A DNA stretch of 64,000 bases, taken from assembly GCF_003990915.1 (NCBI RefSeq), contig NZ_BHXQ01000005.1, positions 1-64,000 of the forward strand, written 5' to 3'. A model generated the notes under the pieces. The model made no database searches. It was not told the origin of the DNA and saw only the letters and a program-made list of their open reading frames with translations. This document shows, piece by piece, positions 50,852 through 59,428 of this stretch. Within the stretch, counting starts at the first letter, position 1. Every line of letters begins with the position of its first letter. This DNA comes from Chryseotalea sanaruensis. GTDB taxonomy: Bacteria > Bacteroidota > Bacteroidia > Cytophagales > Cyclobacteriaceae. The translations under genes were made by a program, and so were the position numbers.

Positions 50852-51386
50852 AAAAAGCGTAGCCCTTGAGTTGATGGGTACTAACCACCGTAAGCATTGA
50901 TGTGGCAATTTTTATTTCCGGTATCAACTTCGTACTATCAATTTGCCTCGCAATAAGTGACTGACCACAAACAAAGAGCTGCACACCGGCTTCATCCAAT
51001 GCTTTGTAAAGTGCTAGGTTAGGATTATCAGTTTTGTATTTCACTTTATACTGATCGTTTTGCATAAGGGTGTAAGCTGCTTCACCGTGAATAGCTACTA
51101 CTACTTTTATTTTTTTCTTAGACACACCCCCAATAGCATGTAAATTGATGAGGCGGGCTACATTGTTAAGTGCATAATTTAATTCAGCGGGTTTCTCTGA
51201 GCCGGAGAAAACCTCTACAACAATATTGTAGTTTAGCGAAGAATCTGGTTTCTCTACTGCATTTGGTATTTCGAATATACCACCATAATTTTTTACAATG
51301 GGAAACACTCGCTGTTGCGCATGAAGTGAAATAGCTAAAAGCAGCACGAGATTAAATGTCAGCAAATTTTTCATATTATTTTTCAT
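50841..51386 (-). CDS. DsrE/DsrF-like exported protein
   Basis: A 181-residue protein with an N-terminal signal peptide (LLTFNLVLLLAISLHAQQ). The body has the DsrE-like Rossmann fold: NYNIVVEVFSGS, KKIKVVVAIHGEAAYTLM and VQLFVCGQSLIARQID, including a conserved Cys in FVCGQS. DsrE relatives handle persulfide sulfur. Its 5' end overlaps the previous saccharopine dehydrogenase-like gene by 11 bases, so they form an operon. Confidence 0.8.
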   Translation of the reverse strand: MKNNMKNLLTFNLVLLLAISLHAQQRVFPIVKNYGGIFEIPNAVEKPDSSLNYNIVVEVFSGSEKPAELNYALNNVARLINLHAIGGVSKKKIKVVVAIHGEAAYTLMQNDQYKVKYKTDNPNLALYKALDEAGVQLFVCGQSLIARQIDSTKLIPEIKIATSMLTVVSTHQLKGYAFFKF

Positions 51387-52437
51387 CAGTACGTGTTGTA
51401 GTATCTATTTCAAGAATGAAGTCTGCGCCAAAGTATTGTGCTGGGGTAAAGTAACCAGCACGGGTATTTCCTTGCAGTAATCGTTGTGCAATAAGTACAG
51501 CGGTCTTGGCTGTAAGGCTATAACCATTAATGGTCTCTAACCTACTTACTCTAGATTCACCTTTCTCATTCCACACTTTACCCCATAGATAACTGCGCCC
51601 TTCATTTCTTCTTTTTTCACTTGGGCCGGCTGGCTTTTTATCAACTTGTTTCTGTAAATACTTTTTTAACCAAGCATTACGTAACAACCAGTTCAGGTAT
51701 TTACTCCATTGAGCACTGCGAATGGCACTTTTAGAAACACCGCTATAAACTTCAATGTTGGGAATTTTAGTACTTATCCAAGCCGTTGCGATATCGCCCC
51801 AGGGAATACAAAGTGTTGGCCTGGTAAAAGCACCGAAATTGATTTCCATAGTTCTTTCACCTAAATCAATGCTTTTTAATTTACCGTTTTCACGAATGCA
51901 ACTACCATGCCCCATGCCTTCAATCATGGTTTTACTGGTGCCGCGCGATAATCCGCCTTTACCCATGGTAAAAGCAAGTTGTAAATGTGTGGCATCTGGT
52001 AAAGCATTTTTTAAATGAAGGGCCAGGCAATCAGAAGGTACAACATCAAAACCAGTGCCAGGCATAACAAGGATATTGGCTTGTTGTGCTTCATCAGATA
52101 AGGAGGCTAGCTTTTCAAAAATTTCATACTCTCCGCTGATGTCTGTGTAATGTGTTTGCGCTTCCGCACAAGCTTTAAGCATGGCTAGTGCGGTGTGTCG
52201 AAAGGGGCCAGCACAGTGGATAACCAGACTCACTCTTTTCAGTAGAGCGACTAGTCCAGTATGATCATGGCTTTCAACTACCTGAAATGGATAATTATGT
52301 TTTTCAGATTGAGCCCGTAATTTTTGAGCATTTCTTCCAGCCAGTAAAACTGTCAAACCCTTGCGTTTGCACTCCTCCGTAATTAGCTCGCCCGTGTAGC
52401 CATACGATCCATAAATAATGCACTGAAATTCCCTCAC
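51376..52437 (-). CDS. Saccharopine dehydrogenase-like oxidoreductase
   Basis: A 353-residue NAD(P)-binding protein. The Rossmann start CIIYGSYGYTGELITEECKRKGLTVLLAGRN and the later VIHCAGPF, YTDISGEYE and MPGTGFDVVPSDCLA resemble saccharopine dehydrogenase-family enzymes and the trans-acting enoyl reductase group of mycobacteria. It may reduce an enoyl or keto lipid. The substrate is unknown. It is followed by the DsrE-like gene with 11 bases overlap. Confidence 0.82.
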   Translation of the reverse strand: MREFQCIIYGSYGYTGELITEECKRKGLTVLLAGRNAQKLRAQSEKHNYPFQVVESHDHTGLVALLKRVSLVIHCAGPFRHTALAMLKACAEAQTHYTDISGEYEIFEKLASLSDEAQQANILVMPGTGFDVVPSDCLALHLKNALPDATHLQLAFTMGKGGLSRGTSKTMIEGMGHGSCIRENGKLKSIDLGERTMEINFGAFTRPTLCIPWGDIATAWISTKIPNIEVYSGVSKSAIRSAQWSKYLNWLLRNAWLKKYLQKQVDKKPAGPSEKRRNEGRSYLWGKVWNEKGESRVSRLETINGYSLTAKTAVLIAQRLLQGNTRAGYFTPAQYFGADFILEIDTTTRTDEK

Positions 52438-52483
52438 GTATTTTTCTTTTACACGTCAAGGTAAGCTATTTCGAAAAAAGATG

Positions 52484-55003
52484 TTACTCTTGGCCTTTTT
52501 CTTTCATGAGTTGGAACTCGCGGTACCTGCGTAGCATGGCGATGGTGAAACCTGCCATTAGCACAAGTGTTCCTATCCAAAGCACATTAATAAGTGGTTT
52601 CTCTAAAGATTTGATGACTACCCAATCTTTTTGACGGGTATTGGTTCCAATAGTAAACTCATTTGTTTCTGGATGGATATTGACTAAAGTAAACAATACA
52701 CCCAGTTGTGGAATTTCAGCACTGATGCGTCCCACCATTTTATCGCGGATGAGGAAGTAAGGTTCTGCTGTATATTCTTCTCTGGCGCCTTTTACTTTAA
52801 TGGTTGCTTTTACCGCTACATCATCTTGTGATAAGATTGTTCCGGGCACTTCATCTACTTTAACAACATTGGTGACTGTACTTACATAATCGTTGGCAAA
52901 GAAATCTTTATCAAGGGCTGTTTTCAATTCCTGCATCTCACTCCACTCCTTTTCTTCATCAGGTTTCATAATAGAAGAAGTGTACGTGTAGAAGTCAGAC
53001 TTAAGTGTTCTATGTATGTCAGGCGAAGAGAGTATTCCTCCCATATCCGGATTGATCTGTGCTCTCGGATAGAGTTTGTAAACATTACCGTCTTTTCTGA
53101 ATTCAATTTCAAAGTAAGTATTCTCACCGAAAACCTGTAAAGTGTCCTTAGCCTTGTAGCCGTCACCGTCTTTCAGTGCAATTACTTTGTCTTCATCAGG
53201 TGTAAGCTGTACATCGTATTTATCAATGTAGCCATCACCATTTCTCAATTCCAGTTTCTGACTGATATATTCAATATCATAACCAGCCATAGTACGGGGC
53301 TCGTGTAAAAATAAAAGCAGATTGTCGCGGTTAAATTCTTCACCGGCATCACGCGAGTAAAGCAAACCTGTGTTATTAAGCGATACTACTGTTGAGTAGC
53401 CAGACGAGAATAAGATACCGAGTAGCATCATACCCATACCAATATGAGCAATGGCACCACCGGATAAGGCAGGATTTTTTTTGAGAATAGACAGCAGAAT
53501 TTTACTATTGCCAACAATGGTTAGTACAGCAGCAATAATGAGTAAGAGATAAGCAGGCTTTGTTACCTGACCAATGGTTATGATGATTACTGATATCAGT
53601 AAAGCAATAAGTACAGGTACTTGTAATTCTTTTTTAAGTTCTGACTTATCAATTTTTTTCCACCAGAAAAACTGACCCACTGCAGAGAGAAAACCAATTA
53701 CAATAGCGAACCAAATTTGAAATTTTGAGTAGTAAGCCATCTGGTCAGCAGGAGGTGCCATGTTAGAGCTGGCTCCAAAAATTGTTACGAACTTATTCCA
53801 AACTGGAATTGAAGTTGGTAACAATACTTGAAAACCCATAAGGCAAAGCGTTGTAGCGCCCATAAAAATCCAGAACTCGCGTGAGTACGTAGAGGCTTCT
53901 TTATCACTGCTTGGAATTTCTTTCCAGCGAATAGTAGCTAAAACAATAGCTCCGAACAGAAAGACTAAAAGATAAACAAGCAACTGACCAGACAAACCTA
54001 AATCGGTGAAGGAGTGCACAGAAGCATCGCCCAACACACCACTTCGTGTAAGGAAGGTTGAGTAGAGAATGAGAATAAAAGTGGTAATCACTAAAATGAT
54101 AGAAGCCTTTAAAGCCGTCTCGCTGTTTTTGTAGGTGATCATAGTATGAATAGAAGCCACTAAAAACAACCATGGAACGTACACGGCATTTTCTACAGGG
54201 TCCCAGTTCCAATAACCACCGAAGTTGAGTGTTTCATAAGCCCAGTAACCACCCATTAAAATACCAAGGCCTAACACTGCACCAGAGAATAATGCCCATG
54301 GTAAGGCAGGCCTTACCCAATCGCGGTATTTTTTTAACCACAAACCGGCCATGCAAAAAGAGAATGGTATGAGCGTAGAAGCAAAGCCCAGAAACAAGAC
54401 AGGTGGGTGTATAACCATCCAATAATTTTGAAGGAGAGGGTTAAGGCCATTACCATCTTCAGGAATAAACTCTGGCTGCATTTTAAAGATGGGCGCATCA
54501 GCCATAGACTCGCGCAATAAAATAAAAGGTGAGCTACCAATTTTAAAATCGATGATGGGTAAAACAACACCCAGAATCATAGAGGCAAGAAATGCCTGCA
54601 CTAATGCGAAGATCGTCATGACAGGTGCTTGCCAAAACTTATTGGTATTAATTAGTATAACACCCAAAATAGCCTGCCAGAACATCCATAATAAAAAGCT
54701 TCCCTCCTGACCATTCCAAAAAGTAGAAATTAAATAATGAGTTGGTAATTTTTTATCGGAGTGGCTAAACGCGTAGTGGTATTCGAAGTAATGATTGGCG
54801 ATAATGGTGAATAAGGTAATGGATATGCCTAGTACGGCTAAGGCGTGAACATAGAAACTGATCTTGCCATTCAGCAACCAAGATGCTTTTTCTTCAATGT
54901 CTTCTTTGCCTGTCGCTTTAAAATAAGCGAAGAAGGCGGCTAGAGAGGAAATGAAAGAAAGTATAACTAAGAAATGCCCAAGGTTGCCAATGAAATAATG
55001 CAT
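52484..55003 (-). CDS. ccmF: Cytochrome c-type biogenesis protein CcmF
   Basis: An 839-residue integral membrane protein with about fifteen spans and a large periplasmic loop. The heme-handling WWD motif is GGYWNWDPVENAVYVPWLF near 262-278, flanked by TM helices, with two conserved His in the membrane part (HPPVLFLGF; HIGMGMMLLG). CcmF ligates heme to apocytochrome c on the periplasmic side, receiving it from CcmE. It is last of the ccm genes; the gap to ccmE is 69 bases. CcmH, its usual partner, is not encoded nearby. Confidence 0.94.
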   Translation of the reverse strand: MHYFIGNLGHFLVILSFISSLAAFFAYFKATGKEDIEEKASWLLNGKISFYVHALAVLGISITLFTIIANHYFEYHYAFSHSDKKLPTHYLISTFWNGQEGSFLLWMFWQAILGVILINTNKFWQAPVMTIFALVQAFLASMILGVVLPIIDFKIGSSPFILLRESMADAPIFKMQPEFIPEDGNGLNPLLQNYWMVIHPPVLFLGFASTLIPFSFCMAGLWLKKYRDWVRPALPWALFSGAVLGLGILMGGYWAYETLNFGGYWNWDPVENAVYVPWLFLVASIHTMITYKNSETALKASIILVITTFILILYSTFLTRSGVLGDASVHSFTDLGLSGQLLVYLLVFLFGAIVLATIRWKEIPSSDKEASTYSREFWIFMGATTLCLMGFQVLLPTSIPVWNKFVTIFGASSNMAPPADQMAYYSKFQIWFAIVIGFLSAVGQFFWWKKIDKSELKKELQVPVLIALLISVIIITIGQVTKPAYLLLIIAAVLTIVGNSKILLSILKKNPALSGGAIAHIGMGMMLLGILFSSGYSTVVSLNNTGLLYSRDAGEEFNRDNLLLFLHEPRTMAGYDIEYISQKLELRNGDGYIDKYDVQLTPDEDKVIALKDGDGYKAKDTLQVFGENTYFEIEFRKDGNVYKLYPRAQINPDMGGILSSPDIHRTLKSDFYTYTSSIMKPDEEKEWSEMQELKTALDKDFFANDYVSTVTNVVKVDEVPGTILSQDDVAVKATIKVKGAREEYTAEPYFLIRDKMVGRISAEIPQLGVLFTLVNIHPETNEFTIGTNTRQKDWVVIKSLEKPLINVLWIGTLVLMAGFTIAMLRRYREFQLMKEKGQE

Positions 55004-55071
55004 GTTTCTTTTTACGAGTTAAAGCGCATCACCGCTATGAATATTGAATCTCCTACAAAGAGGGTTTACTT

Positions 55072-55476
55072 TTAAGCGTTAATTGTATCCTCCTGATATT
55101 TGGAAGGACACTTTAAAAGAATTTTTTCAGCAATAAAATTGTCGCCTTGGTAGCTACCGATCACTACTACTTTTTCAGACTTGGTAAAGTCGGCAGGCAT
55201 GGGTTGGTTGTACTGTACAATTTGTTCTTTTTGCTGATCGTCAATCATGATAAAAGTGAAAGAGACTTTGTCAGCACCTTCGTAAATGCCTACAACATTG
55301 CCAAGATTGTCCTTCTTTAACTCGCCCACAACATGTATTTGGGAAGAATTGCCATTAGAGGCCATCTGGTGGGCATCTTTAAAGGTAACATAAGTGCTGG
55401 CGTCATTACCAGTACTAATAACAAGTGCAATGGCTACCGCAATAACAAGGATTAAAAATATATGAGATTTTTTCAT
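55072..55476 (-). CDS. ccmE: Heme chaperone CcmE, CxxxY variant
   Basis: A 134-residue periplasmic heme chaperone anchored by one N-terminal membrane helix (residues 5-21). The OB-fold segment (VVGELKKDNLGNVVGIYEG, VSFTFIMIDDQQ) is typical. The heme-binding site reads CPSKY, Cys123 to Tyr127, whereas proteobacterial CcmE uses His in HxxxY. The CxxxY form is known in archaea and some bacteria with a reduced Ccm set lacking CcmH. It probably attaches heme through the cysteine. A CRP/FNR-like palindrome and a promoter box lie upstream. Confidence 0.93.
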   Translation of the reverse strand: MKKSHIFLILVIAVAIALVISTGNDASTYVTFKDAHQMASNGNSSQIHVVGELKKDNLGNVVGIYEGADKVSFTFIMIDDQQKEQIVQYNQPMPADFTKSEKVVVIGSYQGDNFIAEKILLKCPSKYQEDTINA

Positions 55477-55560
55477 AAGCGATTAGACTAGTTATTGAAA
55501 CTGTTTAGCTACTAAAAACGGTCAGTTTTAGAAGCCGTTTCATGTTTACAAAATCAATCG

Positions 55561-55568
55561 CAAAATTA
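55561..55568 (-). promoter_or_regulatory. -7 promoter box (TAATTTTG) of ccmE
   Basis: A perfect TAnnTTTG match on the minus strand, 85 bases before the ccmE start, with predicted transcription start near 55554. No TTG -33 element is seen at the right distance; a CRP/FNR-like site occupies that place instead. Confidence 0.5.
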
Positions 55569-55590
55569 CAGTAAAAGACTGAAGGACGAT

Positions 55591-55604
55591 GTGATTTTTA
55601 TCAC
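55591..55604. promoter_or_regulatory. CRP/FNR-like site GTGATTTTTATCAC
   Basis: Perfect 5-4-5 palindrome GTGAT-N4-ATCAC, matching the half-site of CRP/FNR-family regulators. Its centre is about 43 bases upstream of the predicted ccmE transcription start, the place of a class II activator, and no -33 element is visible. It may tie cytochrome c maturation to oxygen or redox state. Confidence 0.55.
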
Positions 55605-55649
55605 TAAACAAAGCTCGTCTTAACAAGTTTTAACAAGCGGAAAACCAGC

Positions 55650-55862
55650 TTATTTTTTGTATTCTTTCTCGAGTCGGTTCAGTTTGCGATCCAGCATAAA
55701 TAAATACGCAATGAAGCCGAGAAGCACAATGAGAATAATGCCCACGACAACGTAAATTTTGCCGTTAGCACGCATAGTGTCTGCCATTTCAACTTCTGCA
55801 GCCTGAGTATAACCTACAAGGCTACACAATGATAGGATAGTAAGTGTTAGAAATCTTTTCAT
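55650..55862 (-). CDS. CcmD family protein
   Basis: A 70-residue protein with a cleavable signal peptide (residues 1-21, ending GYTQA), then one membrane span (IYVVVGIILIVLLGFIAYLFML) and a basic C-terminus (LDRKLNRLEKEYKK) typical of CcmD-like proteins. CcmD joins the CcmABC complex and helps release heme-loaded CcmE. The signal peptide and length are unlike the short proteobacterial CcmD. It lies between ccmC and ccmE. Confidence 0.85.
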   Translation of the reverse strand: MKRFLTLTILSLCSLVGYTQAAEVEMADTMRANGKIYVVVGIILIVLLGFIAYLFMLDRKLNRLEKEYKK

Positions 55863-55931
55863 GTTGTAAGTTTTAGGGCTCCACAGCCATTAAGATGATT
55901 TATTATCTGCTTTATGTGGGTATTCGACAAA

Positions 55932-56597
55932 TTATTCAGTTAGATGATTTTGTAAAATTCTGTACCGGACGCGAAGTGAAACAATCCATAACCCTATTAA
56001 AAACCAGGCCGCAACAGCCGGGTAGAAAATAAGTCTCATGCGGCTATCCAAATCATATGCGTTAAAGCCAGGATTACCACCATTGCCAGGATGCATAGAG
56101 TCGGTAAGGCGTGGAATGATGAAAATAAGAGGAATCATGGCGGCAAAAGCAAAGATGTTATAGACGGCACTTAAACGAGCCTTTTGCTCATCATTTTCAA
56201 TAGATCCTCTCAAAACAAAATAAGCCAAATAGACAAGTAATGCGATAGCAGCACCATTTTGTTTAGGGTCACCATGCCAGGGAGAACCCCAGGTGTAGTT
56301 TGCCCATAGCATACCCGTTAGAATGCCCAGAATACCGAAAGCAGTGCCGACATGTGCATATTCAACCGACTTTACATCGGCATCTGATAAGGGATTACGC
56401 AAAAACTTAATGGCATAAAAAACCGAAATCATATATAAAAGCACCATACCAAACCACATGGGTACATGGAAGTAAAGTGCCCTAACGGTTTCGTTAAGAA
56501 TGTTTAAACGAGGCGCTTCTAACATCAGGCCACCCAGATGCACATAAATAAGCAAGAGTACTCCGATATATTTCCACCAATTCTGTTTCATTATCAA
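55932..56597 (-). CDS. ccmC: Heme ABC transporter permease CcmC
   Basis: A 221-residue integral membrane protein with six spans. The WWD-like region WGSPWHGDPKQNGAAIALLVYLAYFVLRG near residue 106 is present but lacks the full tryptophan-rich pattern of proteobacteria (WGTWWVWDARLT type). Conserved membrane histidines (YFHVPMWFG; VEYAHVGTAFG) remain for heme contact. It presents heme to CcmE. A start at the second ATG (MKQNWWKY) is equally possible. No CcmA ATPase gene is adjacent. Confidence 0.9.
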   Translation of the reverse strand: MIMKQNWWKYIGVLLLIYVHLGGLMLEAPRLNILNETVRALYFHVPMWFGMVLLYMISVFYAIKFLRNPLSDADVKSVEYAHVGTAFGILGILTGMLWANYTWGSPWHGDPKQNGAAIALLVYLAYFVLRGSIENDEQKARLSAVYNIFAFAAMIPLIFIIPRLTDSMHPGNGGNPGFNAYDLDSRMRLIFYPAVAAWFLIGLWIVSLRVRYRILQNHLTE

Positions 56598-56622
56598 ATT
56601 TTCAAATTACCGAATATTCAAA
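56590..56622. repeat. Degenerate TCAAATTTTCAAATT repeat between ccmC and ccmB
   Basis: ATCAAATTTTCAAATTACC then ATATTCAAAT: three imperfect units of CAAATT fill the 25-base gap. A similar motif (GATTTGAAAATTTG) occurs at about 47310-47325. Such AT-rich repeats are common between genes in Bacteroidota. Confidence 0.45.
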
Positions 56623-57279
56623 TCAGCTCCTCCAAATATACGGGAAGAGTAAATAGGCGAGTGCGGTGGCGATACAATTTATTGCAAGCAGGTTTAGTAA
56701 TTCGTCATAACTGGCAGCAAGGTCGATTCCATCAAGTGCATTTTTTGTAATTCGAATAGCCATCAGTAAAATCGAGATCAAAACTGGAAAGCTAAGTACA
56801 GCCATTAAGATGTTGCTGTTATTTGCTTTAGAAGCAATGCCTGAGATCAGGCTTAGCGAACTGGAAAAGCCAATGCTTGTAAAAATTAGGGTTACAATGA
56901 AAAGTCGTAGATCCTGAATGGGATTACCAATAAGCAAAGTAAACAATAGCAAGCCAGCCAATGAGAGGAGAAGCGCAAGCAAAGTATTGTAGATGATTTT
57001 TGATAGAATGATGGCTTGAGGAGAGGCAAGACTGTAATAGTAAATAGCGAGGCCTTTTTTTTCGCCAATAAAACTTTTTGCAAGGCTATTAACCACGCTA
57101 AATAAAATTACTAACCAGAAAAGTGCGGACCATGTGGCTGCATTAATACTATTTTGCCGCAGCGCAAAAGTGATGTAGCATATAAAAGTCAGACTAAAAA
57201 GATAAAGTCCGATACCAGCGATAACGGACTTCTTTCTTAGTTCGAGTGTAATTTCCTTTTTTAGGAGGGCTACAATCAT
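56623..57279 (-). CDS. ccmB: Heme exporter protein CcmB
   Basis: A 218-residue membrane protein with six spans. The N-terminal segment MIVALLKKEITLELRKK (amphipathic, then GIGLYLFSLTFICYITF) and the later LAKSFIGEKKGLAIYYYSLASPQAIILSKIIYN are marks of CcmB. With CcmA (not found here) it would form the transporter that releases heme-bound CcmE. Its start overlaps the Wzz-like gene's stop by 4 bases. Confidence 0.88.
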   Translation of the reverse strand: MIVALLKKEITLELRKKSVIAGIGLYLFSLTFICYITFALRQNSINAATWSALFWLVILFSVVNSLAKSFIGEKKGLAIYYYSLASPQAIILSKIIYNTLLALLLSLAGLLLFTLLIGNPIQDLRLFIVTLIFTSIGFSSSLSLISGIASKANNSNILMAVLSFPVLISILLMAIRITKNALDGIDLAASYDELLNLLAINCIATALAYLLFPYIWRS

Positions 57280-58319
57280 GATTGTATTTCAGCTTTTTTG
57301 GATAATGCAGATAGGTAGCGGTCGAACTTAAACAAGCCCAGTATAAGATATCCTAATACCCATGAAGCAAAAAAGGCTATAACAAGAATCTTTGGAAAAC
57401 TCGCGCTATCGGGTTCTTTAAAAGATGTCAGGCCATCCACAACCTCAAAATCGGGTTTAACAGATAACTGATAATCTATATTTTGAATTTGGCTGTGAAT
57501 TTCTAGATCTTGATCAAAAACATCCAATGGATCTGTTAAGTATTTATCGCTAAGAATGACATTATTAGAACCTGGGCGATTGTTCTCTTTAGCCATGGAA
57601 GCATAATTGTCAAATAATACTGCCTTTAAACTGTCAAGCTTTCTGGATTCTCTTTGGAGTTTAGCTTTGCGCTCAAGAAGGGTTCGCTCATTCGCAGCAA
57701 TCCTATTTTGAATAAAAGAATTGTCTTTAATGTAATTAACAAGTGCTTGCTCAAGATCTTTAATGATTCCAGGGTCAAGCACTTTAACTTCAATTAGGAA
57801 AGCATTTTTATTTTCAATTTCAATCTTAGTAATGATTTTATTTATAAGGTCTTTTTTCTCTTCAGCAACATTATTTAGTTGTTCTTTTAATACTTCAATC
57901 TCAATTAAGTCTTTCTCTGATACAAAAGCCTTTGATTCAAATTTTGAGATATTTTTTGCAGTAGCAATGTCAATTTTTAGCTCGTTAGCAAGACCCTCCC
58001 TTTCTTTTTCTAAAGAAAGCAAATTGAGCTTATCCATGCTGTTTGTCAGTATCCGACTGTTCAGGTAGTCACAGCTAATAATCATTGAGGAAGCATAGTG
58101 TTTTTTCTGTAAAAACTCAGAAAAGATAATTCCCAAACTAAGGCCTGATATAATTACAATTCCAAAGAAAACTTTGTTTTCGAAGAAAAGTGCTCGAAGA
58201 GAAGCTAATGCGTAAAGAATGCCATGTCCGAAGTTACTGAAACCCTTACCTATCCAGCGAAACAATTGTGACAGATCAATTTCATCAGAACCAGTGTTTT
58301 TTACTTTACGATCTTCCAT
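57276..58319 (-). CDS. Wzz-like polysaccharide chain-length determinant
   Basis: A 347-residue inner-membrane protein with two terminal spans (about 50-70 and 316-336) and a long periplasmic helical coiled-coil region (120-230; ANELKIDIATAKNISKFES, EQALVNYIKDNSFIQNRIAANERTLLERKAKLQ). This is the layout of Wzz/GNVR polysaccharide co-polymerases, which set chain length in LPS or capsule. No kinase domain is attached. Its last codon overlaps ccmB (ATGA), placing a glycan protein in front of the cytochrome genes. A TAGATTTG box lies upstream. Confidence 0.85.
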   Translation of the reverse strand: MEDRKVKNTGSDEIDLSQLFRWIGKGFSNFGHGILYALASLRALFFENKVFFGIVIISGLSLGIIFSEFLQKKHYASSMIISCDYLNSRILTNSMDKLNLLSLEKEREGLANELKIDIATAKNISKFESKAFVSEKDLIEIEVLKEQLNNVAEEKKDLINKIITKIEIENKNAFLIEVKVLDPGIIKDLEQALVNYIKDNSFIQNRIAANERTLLERKAKLQRESRKLDSLKAVLFDNYASMAKENNRPGSNNVILSDKYLTDPLDVFDQDLEIHSQIQNIDYQLSVKPDFEVVDGLTSFKEPDSASFPKILVIAFFASWVLGYLILGLFKFDRYLSALSKKAEIQS

Positions 58320-58335
58320 AAGTTCAATTTTGCCA

Positions 58336-58343
58336 CAAATCTA
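58336..58343 (-). promoter_or_regulatory. -7 promoter box (TAGATTTG) of the Wzz-ccm operon
   Basis: A perfect TAnnTTTG match on the minus strand, 16 bases before the Wzz-like start, with predicted leader of about 10 bases. It is divergent from the sugar-nucleotide promoter 37 bases away. Confidence 0.55.
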
Positions 58344-58379
58344 ATACAAGAAAACCAGCTTAAAATCAGCTTTTTTTGA

Positions 58380-58387
58380 TAATTTTG
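58380..58387 (+). promoter_or_regulatory. -7 promoter box (TAATTTTG) of the sugar-nucleotide operon
   Basis: A perfect TAnnTTTG match 14 bases before the epimerase ATG at 58402. A poly-T stretch (58371-58377) lies just upstream. It should drive six tightly spaced genes. Confidence 0.6.
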
Positions 58388-58401
58388 CACAATTTTTATT
58401 T

Positions 58402-59424
58402 ATGAAAGCTCAAAACAAGGTATTAATAACAGGTGCAGCAGGTTTTATTGGCTTTCATTTAACTCAAAAGTTGTCTTCTCTTGGTTATGCGGTTACAGGG
58501 TATGATAATCTTAACGACTATTATGACGTAAACCTTAAAAGAAGCAGACTGGCAATTTTACGAACAATTGCTGATTTTCAATTTGTGGAAGGAGATTTAA
58601 CTGACCGAGATAAATTAAATAACCTATTTGTAAATCAAGGTTTTGATTTCGTGGTGAATTTGGCAGCGCAGGCCGGTGTTCGTTATTCCCTGACTAATCC
58701 CCATGCTTATCTGGAAAGTAATCTTCATGGCTTTCTGAATATACTGGAAGCTTGCAGGCATAACAAAATCAAACATTTGGTTTACGCTTCCTCGAGCTCT
58801 GTATATGGAGCCAATAAGAAAATGCCCTTCTCTGTTAATAACAATGTCGATCATCCTATCTCGCTATATGCTGCGTCTAAAAAGTCGAATGAGCTAATGG
58901 CACACACTTATTCTGCACTTTACAATCTTCCAACTACCGGACTTCGTTTTTTTACAGTTTATGGCACTTACGGAAGACCTGATATGGCACTTTTTATTTT
59001 TACCAAGGCTATAATAGAAGGTAAACCCATCGATATCTACAATTACGGTAAGATGAAAAGAGATTTTACTTACGTAGACGATATTGTAGAGGGCATAACT
59101 AGACTTATTCCGACTGTTCCAGAACCCGATTCAAGTTGGAATGGCTTTACACCAAATCCTTCATCAAGCTTTGCGCCATATAGAATTTATAACATTGGTA
59201 ATAATCAGCCTGTAGAGTTAATGGATTTTGTGGCAGCGATTGAGGAAAAACTGGGAATAAAAGCAATAAAAAATTTACTTCCGCTTCAAGAAGGCGATGT
59301 GCCTGAAACATATGCAGATGTTCAGGCTTTAACAGATGCAGTAGGTTTTAAACCGAATACTCCCATAAAAGAGGGTATTGGTAATTTCATTGATTGGTAT
59401 TTAGCTTATTATAAATCGAAATAG
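58402..59424 (+). CDS. UDP-glucuronate 4-epimerase
   Basis: A 340-residue extended SDR enzyme turning UDP-glucuronate into UDP-galacturonate. The cofactor loop [10 protein letters not shown] starts at 12, the catalytic serine/tyrosine motif is [14 protein letters not shown] with the later YAASKKSNE (YxxxK), and [16 protein letters not shown] follows as in the CapI/LspL group. It opens a polysaccharide precursor operon and is followed 4 bases later by the dehydrogenase. Confidence 0.9.
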   Translation: MKAQNKVLITGAAGFIGFHLTQKLSSLGYAVTGYDNLNDYYDVNLKRSRLAILRTIADFQFVEGDLTDRDKLNNLFVNQGFDFVVNLAAQAGVRYSLTNPHAYLESNLHGFLNILEACRHNKIKHLVYASSSSVYGANKKMPFSVNNNVDHPISLYAASKKSNELMAHTYSALYNLPTTGLRFFTVYGTYGRPDMALFIFTKAIIEGKPIDIYNYGKMKRDFTYVDDIVEGITRLIPTVPEPDSSWNGFTPNPSSSFAPYRIYNIGNNQPVELMDFVAAIEEKLGIKAIKNLLPLQEGDVPETYADVQALTDAVGFKPNTPIKEGIGNFIDWYLAYYKSK

Positions 59425-59428
59425 AAGA

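Noticed and set aside
57763..58068. A 101-codon reading frame antisense to the Wzz-like gene
   Set aside because: It is an antisense shadow of a coiled-coil region, and has Ser/Phe-rich low-complexity composition.
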